Shown: positions 1-5,643 of the stretch, piece after piece
Position numbering within the stretch: the stretch's first letter is position 1
Layout: every line of letters starts with the position of its first letter
Assembly: GCA_021779875.1 (NCBI GenBank)
Contig: JAJXZV010000390.1
Location: 1 to 5,962, forward strand
Direction of reading: 5' to 3'
DNA: 5,962 nt
DNA from: Pseudomonadota bacterium
GTDB taxonomy: Bacteria > Pseudomonadota > Gammaproteobacteria > Steroidobacterales > Steroidobacteraceae
Program-made: the position numbers and the translations under genes
Notes under the pieces: model-generated
What the model was told of the DNA's origin: nothing
The model's input: only the letters and a program-made list of their open reading frames with translations
Database searches by the model: none

Positions 1-1007
1 CCTCGACCTGCCAGATGAACTTCGACGAGGCGACCGGCTGGCTGGTCGGCGAGGCGCACAAGGGCATGCGCGCCATGTTCGTCATGATGAACAGCGAGCG
101 GCTGTCGGTCGGCACCCAGGGCCTGGGCGTGGGCGAGGCGGCGTACCAGAGCGCGGTCGCGTACGCGCGCGAGCGCCTCCAGGGCCGCAGCCTCGCGGGC
201 GCCAAGAATCCCGACAAACCCGCCGATCCCATCCTCGTGCATCCGGACGTGCGCCGCATGCTGCTGACGGCGCGCGCCTACAACGAGGGCTGCCGCGCCC
301 TCGGCGTGTGGGTGGCGAACGCGCTCGACCGCATGGAGCGTCTGCCGGCCGGCCGCGAGCGCGACGAGGCCGAGGACTTCATCGCCCTGCTGACGCCGGT
401 GGTCAAGGCGCTGTTCACGGACTTAGGCTTCGAGAGCGCGAACCAGTGCCTGCAGATCTACGGGGGCCACGGCTACATCGTCGGCAACGGCATGGAGCAG
501 CTGGTGCGCGATGCGCGCATCGCCATGATCTACGAGGGCACCAACGGCGTGCAGGCGCTCGACCTGGTCGGCCGCAAGATGCCGGCCAACACGGGGCGCG
601 CCCTGCGCCGCTTCTTCCATCCGGTGGCCGAATTCATCGACACCCACGGGCAGGAGCCGCAGATCCGCGCCCTGGTGCAGCCGTTCGCACGCGCCTTCGG
701 CGCCCTGCAGCTCGCCACCGGGTTCATCGCCCAGAAAGGGCTCGCCGACCCCGAGGAAGCCGGCGCGGCCGCCTCGGAATACCTCCGGCTGTTCGGCCTG
801 GTGGCGCTCGGCTTCATGTGGGTGAAGATGGCGCGGGTGGCCGCGGCCAAACTGCCGGATGCCGGCGAGGACGAGTCCTTCTACCGAGGGAAGCTCGCCA
901 CCGCGGCCTTCTACGTCGAGCGCATCCTGCCGCAGGCGGGCGCGCTGTTCCAATCCATCAAGTCCGGCAAGGCCTCGATGATGGCGCTGGAGGCGGCGGC
1001 CTTCTAA
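1..1007 (+). CDS. Acyl-CoA dehydrogenase, C-terminal part (5'-truncated by window edge)
   Basis: This is the C-terminal part of an FAD-dependent acyl-CoA dehydrogenase, which forms the alpha,beta double bond of an acyl-CoA thioester. The frame is open from base 3 to the TAA at 1005-1007. The Met at 15 is internal, because the sequence around it (MNFDEATGWLVGEAHKGM) is mid-protein sequence in the large (about 600 residue) family that carries an extra C-terminal domain. Visible family blocks are MMNSERLSVGTQGLG, the YARERLQGRSL segment, QIYGGHGYI and IYEGTNGVQALDLVGRKM. The Glu of YEGT (codon at 534-536) is the expected catalytic base. The roughly 150 residues after it match the extra C-terminal domain of this subgroup. 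The substrate cannot be told; relatives act on fatty acyl-CoAs or on methylmercaptopropionyl-CoA (DmdC type). It converges with the M48 peptidase gene and their stop codons overlap. It has no evident link to PQQ synthesis. Confidence 0.93.
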   Translation, partial: STCQMNFDEATGWLVGEAHKGMRAMFVMMNSERLSVGTQGLGVGEAAYQSAVAYARERLQGRSLAGAKNPDKPADPILVHPDVRRMLLTARAYNEGCRALGVWVANALDRMERLPAGRERDEAEDFIALLTPVVKALFTDLGFESANQCLQIYGGHGYIVGNGMEQLVRDARIAMIYEGTNGVQALDLVGRKMPANTGRALRRFFHPVAEFIDTHGQEPQIRALVQPFARAFGALQLATGFIAQKGLADPEEAGAAASEYLRLFGLVALGFMWVKMARVAAAKLPDAGEDESFYRGKLATAAFYVERILPQAGALFQSIKSGKASMMALEAAAF

Positions 1008-2287
1008 CGGCCGTGCGCCGCCGCGAGCGCGTTCAGCCGCGCGATGCGCACCGGCGCCGGCGGGTGACTGTCGTAGAACGCCGAGTGGATCGGGTCCGGC
1101 GCCAGTGCCGTCGCGTTGTCCCGGTACAGCTTGACCAGCGCCGCGCTCAGCTTCGCCGGATCCGCGTGCGCGGCGGCGAAGTCGTCCGCCTCGAACTCGT
1201 GGCGCCGCAGCCACCAGGCGCGCAGCGGCTTCACGAAATAGCCGAACGCGGGTACGAGCAGCGCGAACAGCACCAGGGCCGCGCCGTTCGACGCGCGGGG
1301 CACGCCGAGCGAGGCGTAGAAGCCGGGCTGGCCGGCCAGCCCCGCGAGCAGCGCGAGCCCCGCGCCCATGCCGGCCGCGGACAGCAGGAGGTGGTGGCGG
1401 ATGTGCTTGAGGCGGAAGTGGCCCAGCTCGTGCGCGAGCACCGCCTCGATCTCCTCGGGCTCGACGCGCGCCAGCAGCGTGTCGAACAGCACGATCCGCT
1501 TGTGCCGGCCGATGCCCGTGAAGTAGGCGTTCCCGTGCGCCGAGCGGCGCGAACCGTCCATCACGAAGACGCCGCCGTCGAGGGCGAAGCCGCAGCGCTC
1601 GAGCAGGCCCGCGACCCGCTTCTCGAGCGCGTCGTCGGCGAGCGGCGAGAAGCGGTTGAACAGCGGCGCGACGTAGCGCGGCGCGGCCCAGGTGAGCGCG
1701 AAGGTCACGCCCAGCCAGATCAGCCAGGCGACGGCCCACCACCAGCGGCCCGCACGCTGCATGAGCGTCAGCGTCGCGAGCAGCAACGGGATGCCGAGCA
1801 GCGCCGCGAGCGCGAGTTCCTTGGCGAGGTCGGCCGCGAACAGGCGCGGGGTGACGCGATTGAAGCCGAAGCGGGCCTCCACGCCGAAGGTGCGCCACAG
1901 GGCGAACGGCAGGCCCGCGGCCTGCAGCAGCAGGAACACCGCCGCCACCAGCGCGAGATCCGACCACGGCGCCGGCAGCCCCGTCCGCGCCACCCACCCG
2001 TCGACGGCGGCGAGACCGCCGCCCAGGGTCAGCGCGAGCGCGAGCAGCGCCTCGTACACCGCGGCGATGCGTCCGAGGCGCGCGCGGGCGACGGTGTAAT
2101 CGGCCGCCCGGCGCTGATCCTCCGGCGAGATCTGCCCGCGGAACATCTCCGGCACGTCGTCCCGGTGCGCGCGCACGGCGTCGATCTGCCGCCCGGCCAG
2201 CCACAGCCGCACCACGAGCTGTGCGCCCAACGCGGCGACGAATGCGGACCCGAGCCAGGAGGAGGTCGATCCGAGAAGTGCCATCAT
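1004..2287 (-). CDS. Ste24/CAAX-protease-like M48 membrane metallopeptidase, last gene of the pqq operon
   Basis: This is a zinc metallopeptidase of family M48, Ste24-like branch, with 427 residues, the usual length. The zinc site is clear: HELGH at residues 286-290, and EFEAD at 364-368 (ExxxD type, Glu364 the likely third ligand). Other family marks are the block SAHGNAYFTGIGRHKRIVLF near 249-268 and the C-terminal SHPPAPVRIARL. About seven hydrophobic segments are seen, near 12-30, 74-95, 110-130, 158-176, 182-202, 299-318 and 336-352, so it sits in the inner membrane. The chosen ATG at 2287 overlaps the pqqE TGA as ATGA; the next codon is also ATG (2284). No Shine-Dalgarno precedes either, so expression probably depends on coupling to pqqE. 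It ends in TAG at 1004-1006. The family and active site are secure. The substrate is unknown: it could be general membrane protein quality control or, given its position, maturation of modified PqqA (inference). Confidence 0.93.
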   Translation of the reverse strand: MMALLGSTSSWLGSAFVAALGAQLVVRLWLAGRQIDAVRAHRDDVPEMFRGQISPEDQRRAADYTVARARLGRIAAVYEALLALALTLGGGLAAVDGWVARTGLPAPWSDLALVAAVFLLLQAAGLPFALWRTFGVEARFGFNRVTPRLFAADLAKELALAALLGIPLLLATLTLMQRAGRWWWAVAWLIWLGVTFALTWAAPRYVAPLFNRFSPLADDALEKRVAGLLERCGFALDGGVFVMDGSRRSAHGNAYFTGIGRHKRIVLFDTLLARVEPEEIEAVLAHELGHFRLKHIRHHLLLSAAGMGAGLALLAGLAGQPGFYASLGVPRASNGAALVLFALLVPAFGYFVKPLRAWWLRRHEFEADDFAAAHADPAKLSAALVKLYRDNATALAPDPIHSAFYDSHPPAPVRIARLNALAAAHGR

Positions 2288-3438
2288 GGGTGGAGCGTAG
2301 AGGAATTCTCCGGGGATCGGAACACCAGGGGCTGACCGGGCGGGTCGCCCGGCTTGCGGGCGTCGGCGCGCGCCACCGCCTCGGTCACCCGGTGGTGGTG
2401 GACCGAGCGGTCGCACACCGGGTCGGCGTTCGCGGCATCGCCGGTCAGCAGGTACGCCTGGCATCGGCAGCCGCCGAAGTCCTTCGCCTTCTCGGGACAG
2501 CTGCGGCACGGCTCCTTCATCCAGGCGTCGCCCCGATAGTGGTTGAAGCCCTCGGATTCGTACCAGACCTGCCGCACGCTCGAGGTGCGCACGTTCGGAA
2601 ATTCGAGGCCCGGCAGCATGCGCGCGGCGTGGCAGGGCAGCGCCGTGCCGTCCGGCGTCACCGTGAGGAACACGGAGCCCAGGCCGTTCATGCAGGGCTT
2701 CGGTCGGTTCTCGAAATAGTCGGGCACCACGAAGAACACCCGCATGGCGCCGCCGACCCGCTCGCGAAACCGCCGCGTCGCCTCCTCGGCCCGCCGCACC
2801 TGTTCGCGGCTCGGCATGAGCTGCTCGCGGTTCTTCCAGGCCCAGCCGTAGAACTGCGTGTTGGCGAGCTCGACGTATTCGGCTCCCATGCGCTCGGCCA
2901 TGTCGAGAATCTCGGCCACGTGGTCGATGTTCAGCCGGTGCAGCACGACGTTCAGCACCATGGGGTAGTCGTATTTCTTGATCAGCGCGGCGACCTTCGA
3001 CTTCAGCTCGAAGGTGCGCGTGCTGCTCAGGAAGTCGTTCATCTGCCGGGAGCTGTCCTGGAACGAGAGCTGGATGTGGTCCAGCCCGGCCGCCTTCAGC
3101 GCGGCCAGCCGGGTCTCGTTCAGGCCGACCCCGGAGGTGATCAGGTTCGTGTAGAAGCCGAGCCGATGGGCCTCGGCCACGATGATCTCGAGGTCGTCGC
3201 GCGTGAGCGGCTCGCCCCCGGAGAGGCCGAGCTGCACCGCGCCCTGTTCACGCGCCTCGCGCAGCACCCGCAACCACTCCTCGGTGGCGAGCTCGGGCCC
3301 GGTGCGCGCGAAATCGAGCGGGTTGTAGCAGAACACGCAGTGCAGAGGACACCGGTAGGTGAGCTCGAGGAGCAGCCACAGCGGCGGGCCGGGCCGTCGT
3401 GCACCAGGATCGGCGCCGCTCGCCGTCACCGCGCTCAT
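2284..3438 (-). CDS. pqqE: PqqE, radical SAM/SPASM enzyme cross-linking Glu and Tyr of PqqA
   Basis: PqqE is the radical S-adenosylmethionine enzyme that makes the carbon-carbon bond between the Glu and Tyr side chains of PqqA, working with PqqD. The protein has 384 residues, the usual length. The radical SAM cluster motif is C30-x3-C34-x2-C37 in TYRCPLHCVFCYNP, followed by the SAM-binding GGEP at 74-77. The SPASM region carries Cys249, Cys269, Cys311, Cys314, Cys324, Cys326 and Cys342 plus Asp320. These are one residue offset from the auxiliary-cluster ligands I recall for the Methylorubrum enzyme, including its unusual Asp ligand. The start is the ATG at 3438, overlapping the pqqD TGA as ATGA. 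No good Shine-Dalgarno is seen, so translational coupling is likely. The C-terminal tail after the VHHH run (346-349) is Pro/Arg-rich and not diagnostic. All catalytic features look intact. Confidence 0.98.
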   Translation of the reverse strand: MSAVTASGADPGARRPGPPLWLLLELTYRCPLHCVFCYNPLDFARTGPELATEEWLRVLREAREQGAVQLGLSGGEPLTRDDLEIIVAEAHRLGFYTNLITSGVGLNETRLAALKAAGLDHIQLSFQDSSRQMNDFLSSTRTFELKSKVAALIKKYDYPMVLNVVLHRLNIDHVAEILDMAERMGAEYVELANTQFYGWAWKNREQLMPSREQVRRAEEATRRFRERVGGAMRVFFVVPDYFENRPKPCMNGLGSVFLTVTPDGTALPCHAARMLPGLEFPNVRTSSVRQVWYESEGFNHYRGDAWMKEPCRSCPEKAKDFGGCRCQAYLLTGDAANADPVCDRSVHHHRVTEAVARADARKPGDPPGQPLVFRSPENSSTLHP

Positions 3439-3716
3439 GGCCGCCACACGATCCACTGCTTCTCGGCCGCCATGCCGATGAAGGCGAGCACGTCGCCGGC
3501 CAGTCCCCGGGCATCGAACGCGCGCTCGAGGTCGGCCGCGATGTCCGCGACCGTCGTGCGGCCGTCGCAGCGCTTGAGGATCTCGCCGGCGCTGGCGTTC
3601 AATTTGACCATGCCCTCCGGATAGAGCAGCACGTGGGCGTTCTGCGCCGCCTCCCACTGCAGCCGGAAGCGCCGGTCGATCGCCGGACGCGAGGCGAGGT
3701 CGGGTGCGTCGCTCAC
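3435..3716 (-). CDS. pqqD: PqqD, peptide chaperone (RiPP recognition element) for PqqA
   Basis: PqqD is the small winged-helix RiPP recognition element that binds the PqqA peptide and delivers it to PqqE. The product has 93 residues, the family size. Recognisable parts are the [20 protein letters not shown] segment, the [18 protein letters not shown] strand and helix (about 30-47), the [14 protein letters not shown] helix (50-63) and the terminal hydrophobic helix. It is a free-standing protein, not fused to PqqC or PqqE as in some organisms. The GTG start at 3716 overlaps the pqqC TGA as GTGA. GAGGTG (complement of 3722-3727) lies five bases upstream as a plausible ribosome-binding site. Open frame continues upstream inside pqqC, but only this start gives the family length and the operon-style overlap. 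Confidence 0.96.
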   Translation of the reverse strand: MSDAPDLASRPAIDRRFRLQWEAAQNAHVLLYPEGMVKLNASAGEILKRCDGRTTVADIAADLERAFDARGLAGDVLAFIGMAAEKQWIVWRP

Positions 3717-4438
3717 GCCGGCACCTCGAGCGGCGCGCCGTCGAGCGGGACGCCGTAGCGCACCGCCATCGCATCGCTCATCTGCCACAGCACGTCCAAC
3801 TTGAACTTCAGGATGTCGAGCGCGCGCTCCTGCATCGCCCGGGTGTCGAAATGGTCGAGCGTGAAGGCGAGGCCGAACTCGACGTCGCGCCGCGCGAGGC
3901 TCACGCGGCTCTGGAAATAGCGCAGGCCCGCGGAGTCGATCCAGGGGTAGTGCTCGGGCCAGTTGGCCAGCCGCTGCTTGTGGATCTCCGGCGCGAACAG
4001 CTCGGTGAGCGAGGAGCACACCGCCTCCGGCCAGGGCGCCCGGCGCGCGAAATTGACGTACGCGTCGACCGCGAAGCGCACGCCGGGCAGCACCTCGCGC
4101 AGGCTCTCCACCGAGTCGCGCGCGAGGCCCACCGCCTCGGCGAGCCGCAGCCAGGACTCGATGCCGCCGGGCTCGTCGCCGTAGCCGTCGTGATCGAGGA
4201 TGCGCTGCACCCAGTTGCGGCGCACCGCCCGGTCGGGACAGTTCGACAAGATGGCGGCGTCCTTGACCGGGATGTTGATCTGGTAATAGAAGCGGTTCGC
4301 GACCCAGCCGCGAATCTGCTCGGGATCGGCGCCGCCCGTGTTCAGCAGCACGTTGAAGGGATGGTGAATGTGGTACGCCTTGCCCTGCCGGCGCAGGCGC
4401 GCCTCGAATTCCTCCCGACTCCAGGCCGTTCCGCTCAC
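3713..4438 (-). CDS. pqqC: PqqC, cofactor-free oxidase for the last step of PQQ synthesis
   Basis: PqqC closes the ring and removes eight electrons in the final step of PQQ synthesis, using molecular oxygen and no metal or cofactor. The product has 241 residues, close to the roughly 250 of the family. Compared from memory with the Klebsiella enzyme, the active-site residues are all present one position earlier: His23 (in YHIHHPF), Arg49 and Gln53 (NRFYYQ), Lys59, Arg79 and His83 (RILDHDG), Tyr127, His153 (APEIH), Tyr174, Arg178 and Lys213. Long conserved stretches such as [12 protein letters not shown] and [10 protein letters not shown] support the call. The start is the GTG at 4438, which overlaps the pqqB TGA (GTGA). 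A GGAGG motif (complement of 4446-4450) sits seven bases upstream, inside the end of pqqB. Confidence 0.98.
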   Translation of the reverse strand: MSGTAWSREEFEARLRRQGKAYHIHHPFNVLLNTGGADPEQIRGWVANRFYYQINIPVKDAAILSNCPDRAVRRNWVQRILDHDGYGDEPGGIESWLRLAEAVGLARDSVESLREVLPGVRFAVDAYVNFARRAPWPEAVCSSLTELFAPEIHKQRLANWPEHYPWIDSAGLRYFQSRVSLARRDVEFGLAFTLDHFDTRAMQERALDILKFKLDVLWQMSDAMAVRYGVPLDGAPLEVPA

Positions 4439-5358
4439 AGACGCACCTCCATGCCATCGAAGGCGACCTCGACGCCGCGGCGCGCGAGCTCGGCACGCTG
4501 CGCCGAATCCTCGTCGAGAATCGGATTGGTATTGTTGATGTGGATCAGGATCTTGCGCACGCCGGCCGGCAATCGCTCGAGCCACTCGAGCATGCCGCCC
4601 GGGCCGCTTTGCGCCAGATGGCCCATGTCGCGCGCGCGCTTGCTCGAGGCGCCCAGGCGCTGCATCTCATCGTCGCTCCAGAAGGTGCCGTCGACCAGCA
4701 CGACCGAGGCCGCCTGCATGGCCTGCCACAACCGCGCGTCGATCTCGCTGAGGCCCGGCGCATAGACGAGGCTGCGGCCGGTGGCCGCGTCCTCGAGCAC
4801 CAGCGCCAGATTGTCGCCGGGCACGGGGTGCTCCCGGTTGGGCGAATACGGCGCCGGCTTGCTGGCCACGGCGAGGCCGCGCCAGCGCACGTCGGGCACG
4901 CCCTCGACGACGAATTCCCCGCCGAGCTCGATGCGCCGCCAATCGACGCCGCAGTAGTGCTCGAGCAGCTTCAGGATGGGATTGCCGCGGGTCAGATCCG
5001 CATGGGCGCTCTCGCTGCACCAGATGGGCCAGGGCCGGCCGGCCTCGCGCAGCATGTAAAGACCGGTGGTGTGATCGACCTGGCCATCGGCCAGGACGAT
5101 GCCGGCCAGCGGCGTGGCGCGCAGCGCCGCGGCTCGGGGGCTCGGCTGCAGTTCCGGGTACGCGGCGAGCTGTGCGCGCACGTCGGGGGAGGCGTTCACC
5201 AGCACCCAGCCGGGACCGGCGCCCGCGACGGCAATCGACGACTGGGTGCGCGCCTGCGCGCGCAGCGTGCCGCCGCGCAGCCCCGCGCACTGGCGGCAAT
5301 TGCAGTTCCATTGGGGAAATCCGCCGCCGGCGGCGGATCCCAGCACCTTGACCTTCAC
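4435..5358 (-). CDS. pqqB: PqqB, metallo-beta-lactamase-fold hydroxylase of PQQ synthesis
   Basis: PqqB has the metallo-beta-lactamase fold and is reported to be an iron-dependent hydroxylase acting on the diamino acid intermediate between PqqE and PqqC. The product has 307 residues, typical of the family. The N-terminus [15 protein letters not shown] is diagnostic, with Cys19, Cys21 and Cys24 as the expected structural zinc ligands. The metal-site motif appears in the PqqB-specific form DGQVDH (91-96) in place of the classical HxHxDH. A further signature is IHINNTNPI near 272-280 (His273). The start is the GTG at 5358. It is the only start codon in frame after an upstream TGA that keeps the conserved N-terminus. 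No Shine-Dalgarno is visible before it; the bases just upstream form a strong hairpin, so initiation may be weak or controlled. It ends in a TGA overlapping the pqqC start. Confidence 0.98.
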   Translation of the reverse strand: MKVKVLGSAAGGGFPQWNCNCRQCAGLRGGTLRAQARTQSSIAVAGAGPGWVLVNASPDVRAQLAAYPELQPSPRAAALRATPLAGIVLADGQVDHTTGLYMLREAGRPWPIWCSESAHADLTRGNPILKLLEHYCGVDWRRIELGGEFVVEGVPDVRWRGLAVASKPAPYSPNREHPVPGDNLALVLEDAATGRSLVYAPGLSEIDARLWQAMQAASVVLVDGTFWSDDEMQRLGASSKRARDMGHLAQSGPGGMLEWLERLPAGVRKILIHINNTNPILDEDSAQRAELARRGVEVAFDGMEVRL

Positions 5359-5366
5359 GCGTAGAA

Positions 5367-5395
5367 AGGCTCGCCCGCCGAGGGCGGGCGAGCCT
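5367..5395 (-). terminator. Strong hairpin between pqqA and pqqB (partial terminator or gate)
   Basis: The sequence holds a perfect 13-bp inverted repeat, AGGCTCGCCCGCC and its complement, around a 3-base loop. In the pqq transcript it follows the pqqA stop and is trailed only by TTTC, so it lacks the long U-run of an efficient intrinsic terminator. It ends eight bases before the pqqB GTG. Likely roles (inference) are partial termination, protection of the 3' end of a short pqqA mRNA, or masking of pqqB initiation. Other pqq operons are known to express pqqA well above the downstream genes, which fits. Confidence 0.7.
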
Positions 5396-5400
5396 CAAGT

Positions 5401-5422
5401 CGAATCGCCGATCAGCGATTCG
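5401..5422 (-). repeat. Inverted repeat over the pqqA stop codon
   Basis: A perfect 8-bp inverted repeat (CGAATCGC / GCGATTCG, 6-base loop) contains the last two codons and the stop of pqqA. It lies five bases from the stronger hairpin at 5367-5395, so the pqqA 3' end carries two stem-loops in tandem. A terminating ribosome would melt it, which could tie the fold of this region to pqqA translation (inference). Confidence 0.5.
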
Positions 5423-5486
5423 CGATGTACATCGTGATTTCCATGCCGAAGCGGAAATCGACGGCCATCGGGGTTTCCCATTTCAT
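5412..5486 (-). CDS. pqqA: PqqA, PQQ precursor peptide (24 aa)
   Basis: PqqA is the ribosomally made peptide from which PQQ is cut. The 24-residue product begins MKWETPMAVDF and ends ITMYIANR. It carries the family motif E-x3-Y as Glu16-Ile-Thr-Met-Tyr20; these two side chains become the PQQ skeleton. The preceding RFG (12-14) and the trailing aromatic/basic end are also typical. The ATG at 5486 has a good ribosome-binding site, AAGGAG (complement of 5494-5499), seven bases upstream. This is the only strong site at the head of the operon and fits high expression. It is the first gene of the operon, separated from pqqB by 53 bases that hold a strong hairpin; a weaker one overlaps its own stop codon. 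The TGA is at 5412-5414. The identity is secure from motif, length and position. Confidence 0.97.
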   Translation of the reverse strand: MKWETPMAVDFRFGMEITMYIANR

Positions 5487-5541
5487 GTTGCAACTCCTTG
5501 GGTTCGAAATACGACCCCATGGTCCATCGAAGCGCGTCGGG

Positions 5542-5556
5542 GCCGAATCGGTGCCA
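5542..5556 (-). promoter_or_regulatory. Possible sigma-54-like promoter for pqqA
   Basis: On the minus strand the sequence reads TGGCAC, five bases, then CGGC. The -24 element matches the sigma-54 consensus exactly, and the -12 GC dinucleotide is at the correct spacing, but the TT normally before that GC is CG. A start site about 12 bases downstream would give a 5' leader of some 45 bases before pqqA. No convincing sigma-70 pair was seen for pqqA. Such a short match can arise by chance, so this is a weak candidate. Confidence 0.22.
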
Positions 5557-5586
5557 TCATGAAACTCGCCTCATGATTTTCATGAG
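5557..5586. promoter_or_regulatory. Nested TCATGA repeats, possible operator between pqqA and the sensor gene
   Basis: Three copies of the palindrome TCATGA start at 5557, 5571 and 5580. They form two nested inverted repeats: CTCATGA / TCATGAG with a 3-base gap (5570-5586), and TCATGAAA / TTTCATGA with a 13-base gap (5557-5564 and 5578-5585). The cluster is AT-richer than its surroundings and lies midway between two divergent genes, as expected for a dimeric regulator site. The binding protein is unknown; a response regulator paired with the adjacent kinase is one possibility (inference). Confidence 0.45.
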
Positions 5587-5631
5587 CCCCGCACCGCGAC
5601 ATCGCGGCCTGTGGCACCCGCCGGCCCCTGG

Positions 5632-5637
5632 TACCAT
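5632..5637 (+). promoter_or_regulatory. Possible -10 element for a leaderless sensor-kinase mRNA
   Basis: TACCAT fits the TAnnnT pattern of a -10 box and lies six bases before the ATG at 5644, the distance at which transcription would begin on the A of the start codon. No Shine-Dalgarno is seen before that ATG. The -35 region is poor. The call is weak and rests on spacing and on the missing ribosome-binding site. Confidence 0.2.
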
Positions 5638-5643
5638 TCCTGC

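Noticed and set aside
838..847. GGCCGCGGCC palindrome near the end of the acyl-CoA dehydrogenase, considered as an operon terminator
   Set aside because: It is a short palindrome expected by chance in DNA this GC-rich. It has no loop and no T-run on either strand.
423..2204. Long minus-strand open frame out of phase with the M48 peptidase
   Set aside because: Same explanation: low-complexity Arg/Gly/Ala translation, while the M48 frame carries HELGH and the full family pattern.
308..2335. Long plus-strand open frame, Arg/Ala/Gly/Gln-rich, antisense to the M48 gene and overlapping the acyl-CoA dehydrogenase
   Set aside because: Its composition is that of a GC-rich shadow frame. It overlaps two genes with clear family motifs and has no recognisable domain.
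2284..2509. Upstream extension of the M48 frame into pqqE
   Set aside because: The extra residues are Pro/Arg-rich readings of the pqqE end. The hydrophobic N-terminus begins at the ATG at 2287, which forms the ATGA overlap.
2221..3624. Plus-strand open frame opposite pqqE and pqqD
   Set aside because: Antisense shadow of two securely identified genes. Its His/Arg/Val-rich text is typical of complements of high-GC coding sequence.
3435..4496. Long upstream extension of the pqqD frame through pqqC (possible fusion protein)
   Set aside because: The extension is the out-of-frame reading of pqqC. Family length and the GTGA overlap place the pqqD start at 3716.
5099..5437. Plus-strand open frame spanning the start of pqqB and the end of pqqA
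   Set aside because: Antisense to two recognised genes, with no family resemblance and crossing the intergenic hairpin.
5612..5626. Second TGGCAC, facing the sensor gene, considered as a sigma-54 promoter
   Set aside because: No GC dinucleotide at the required -12 spacing (it is one base off) and no other support.
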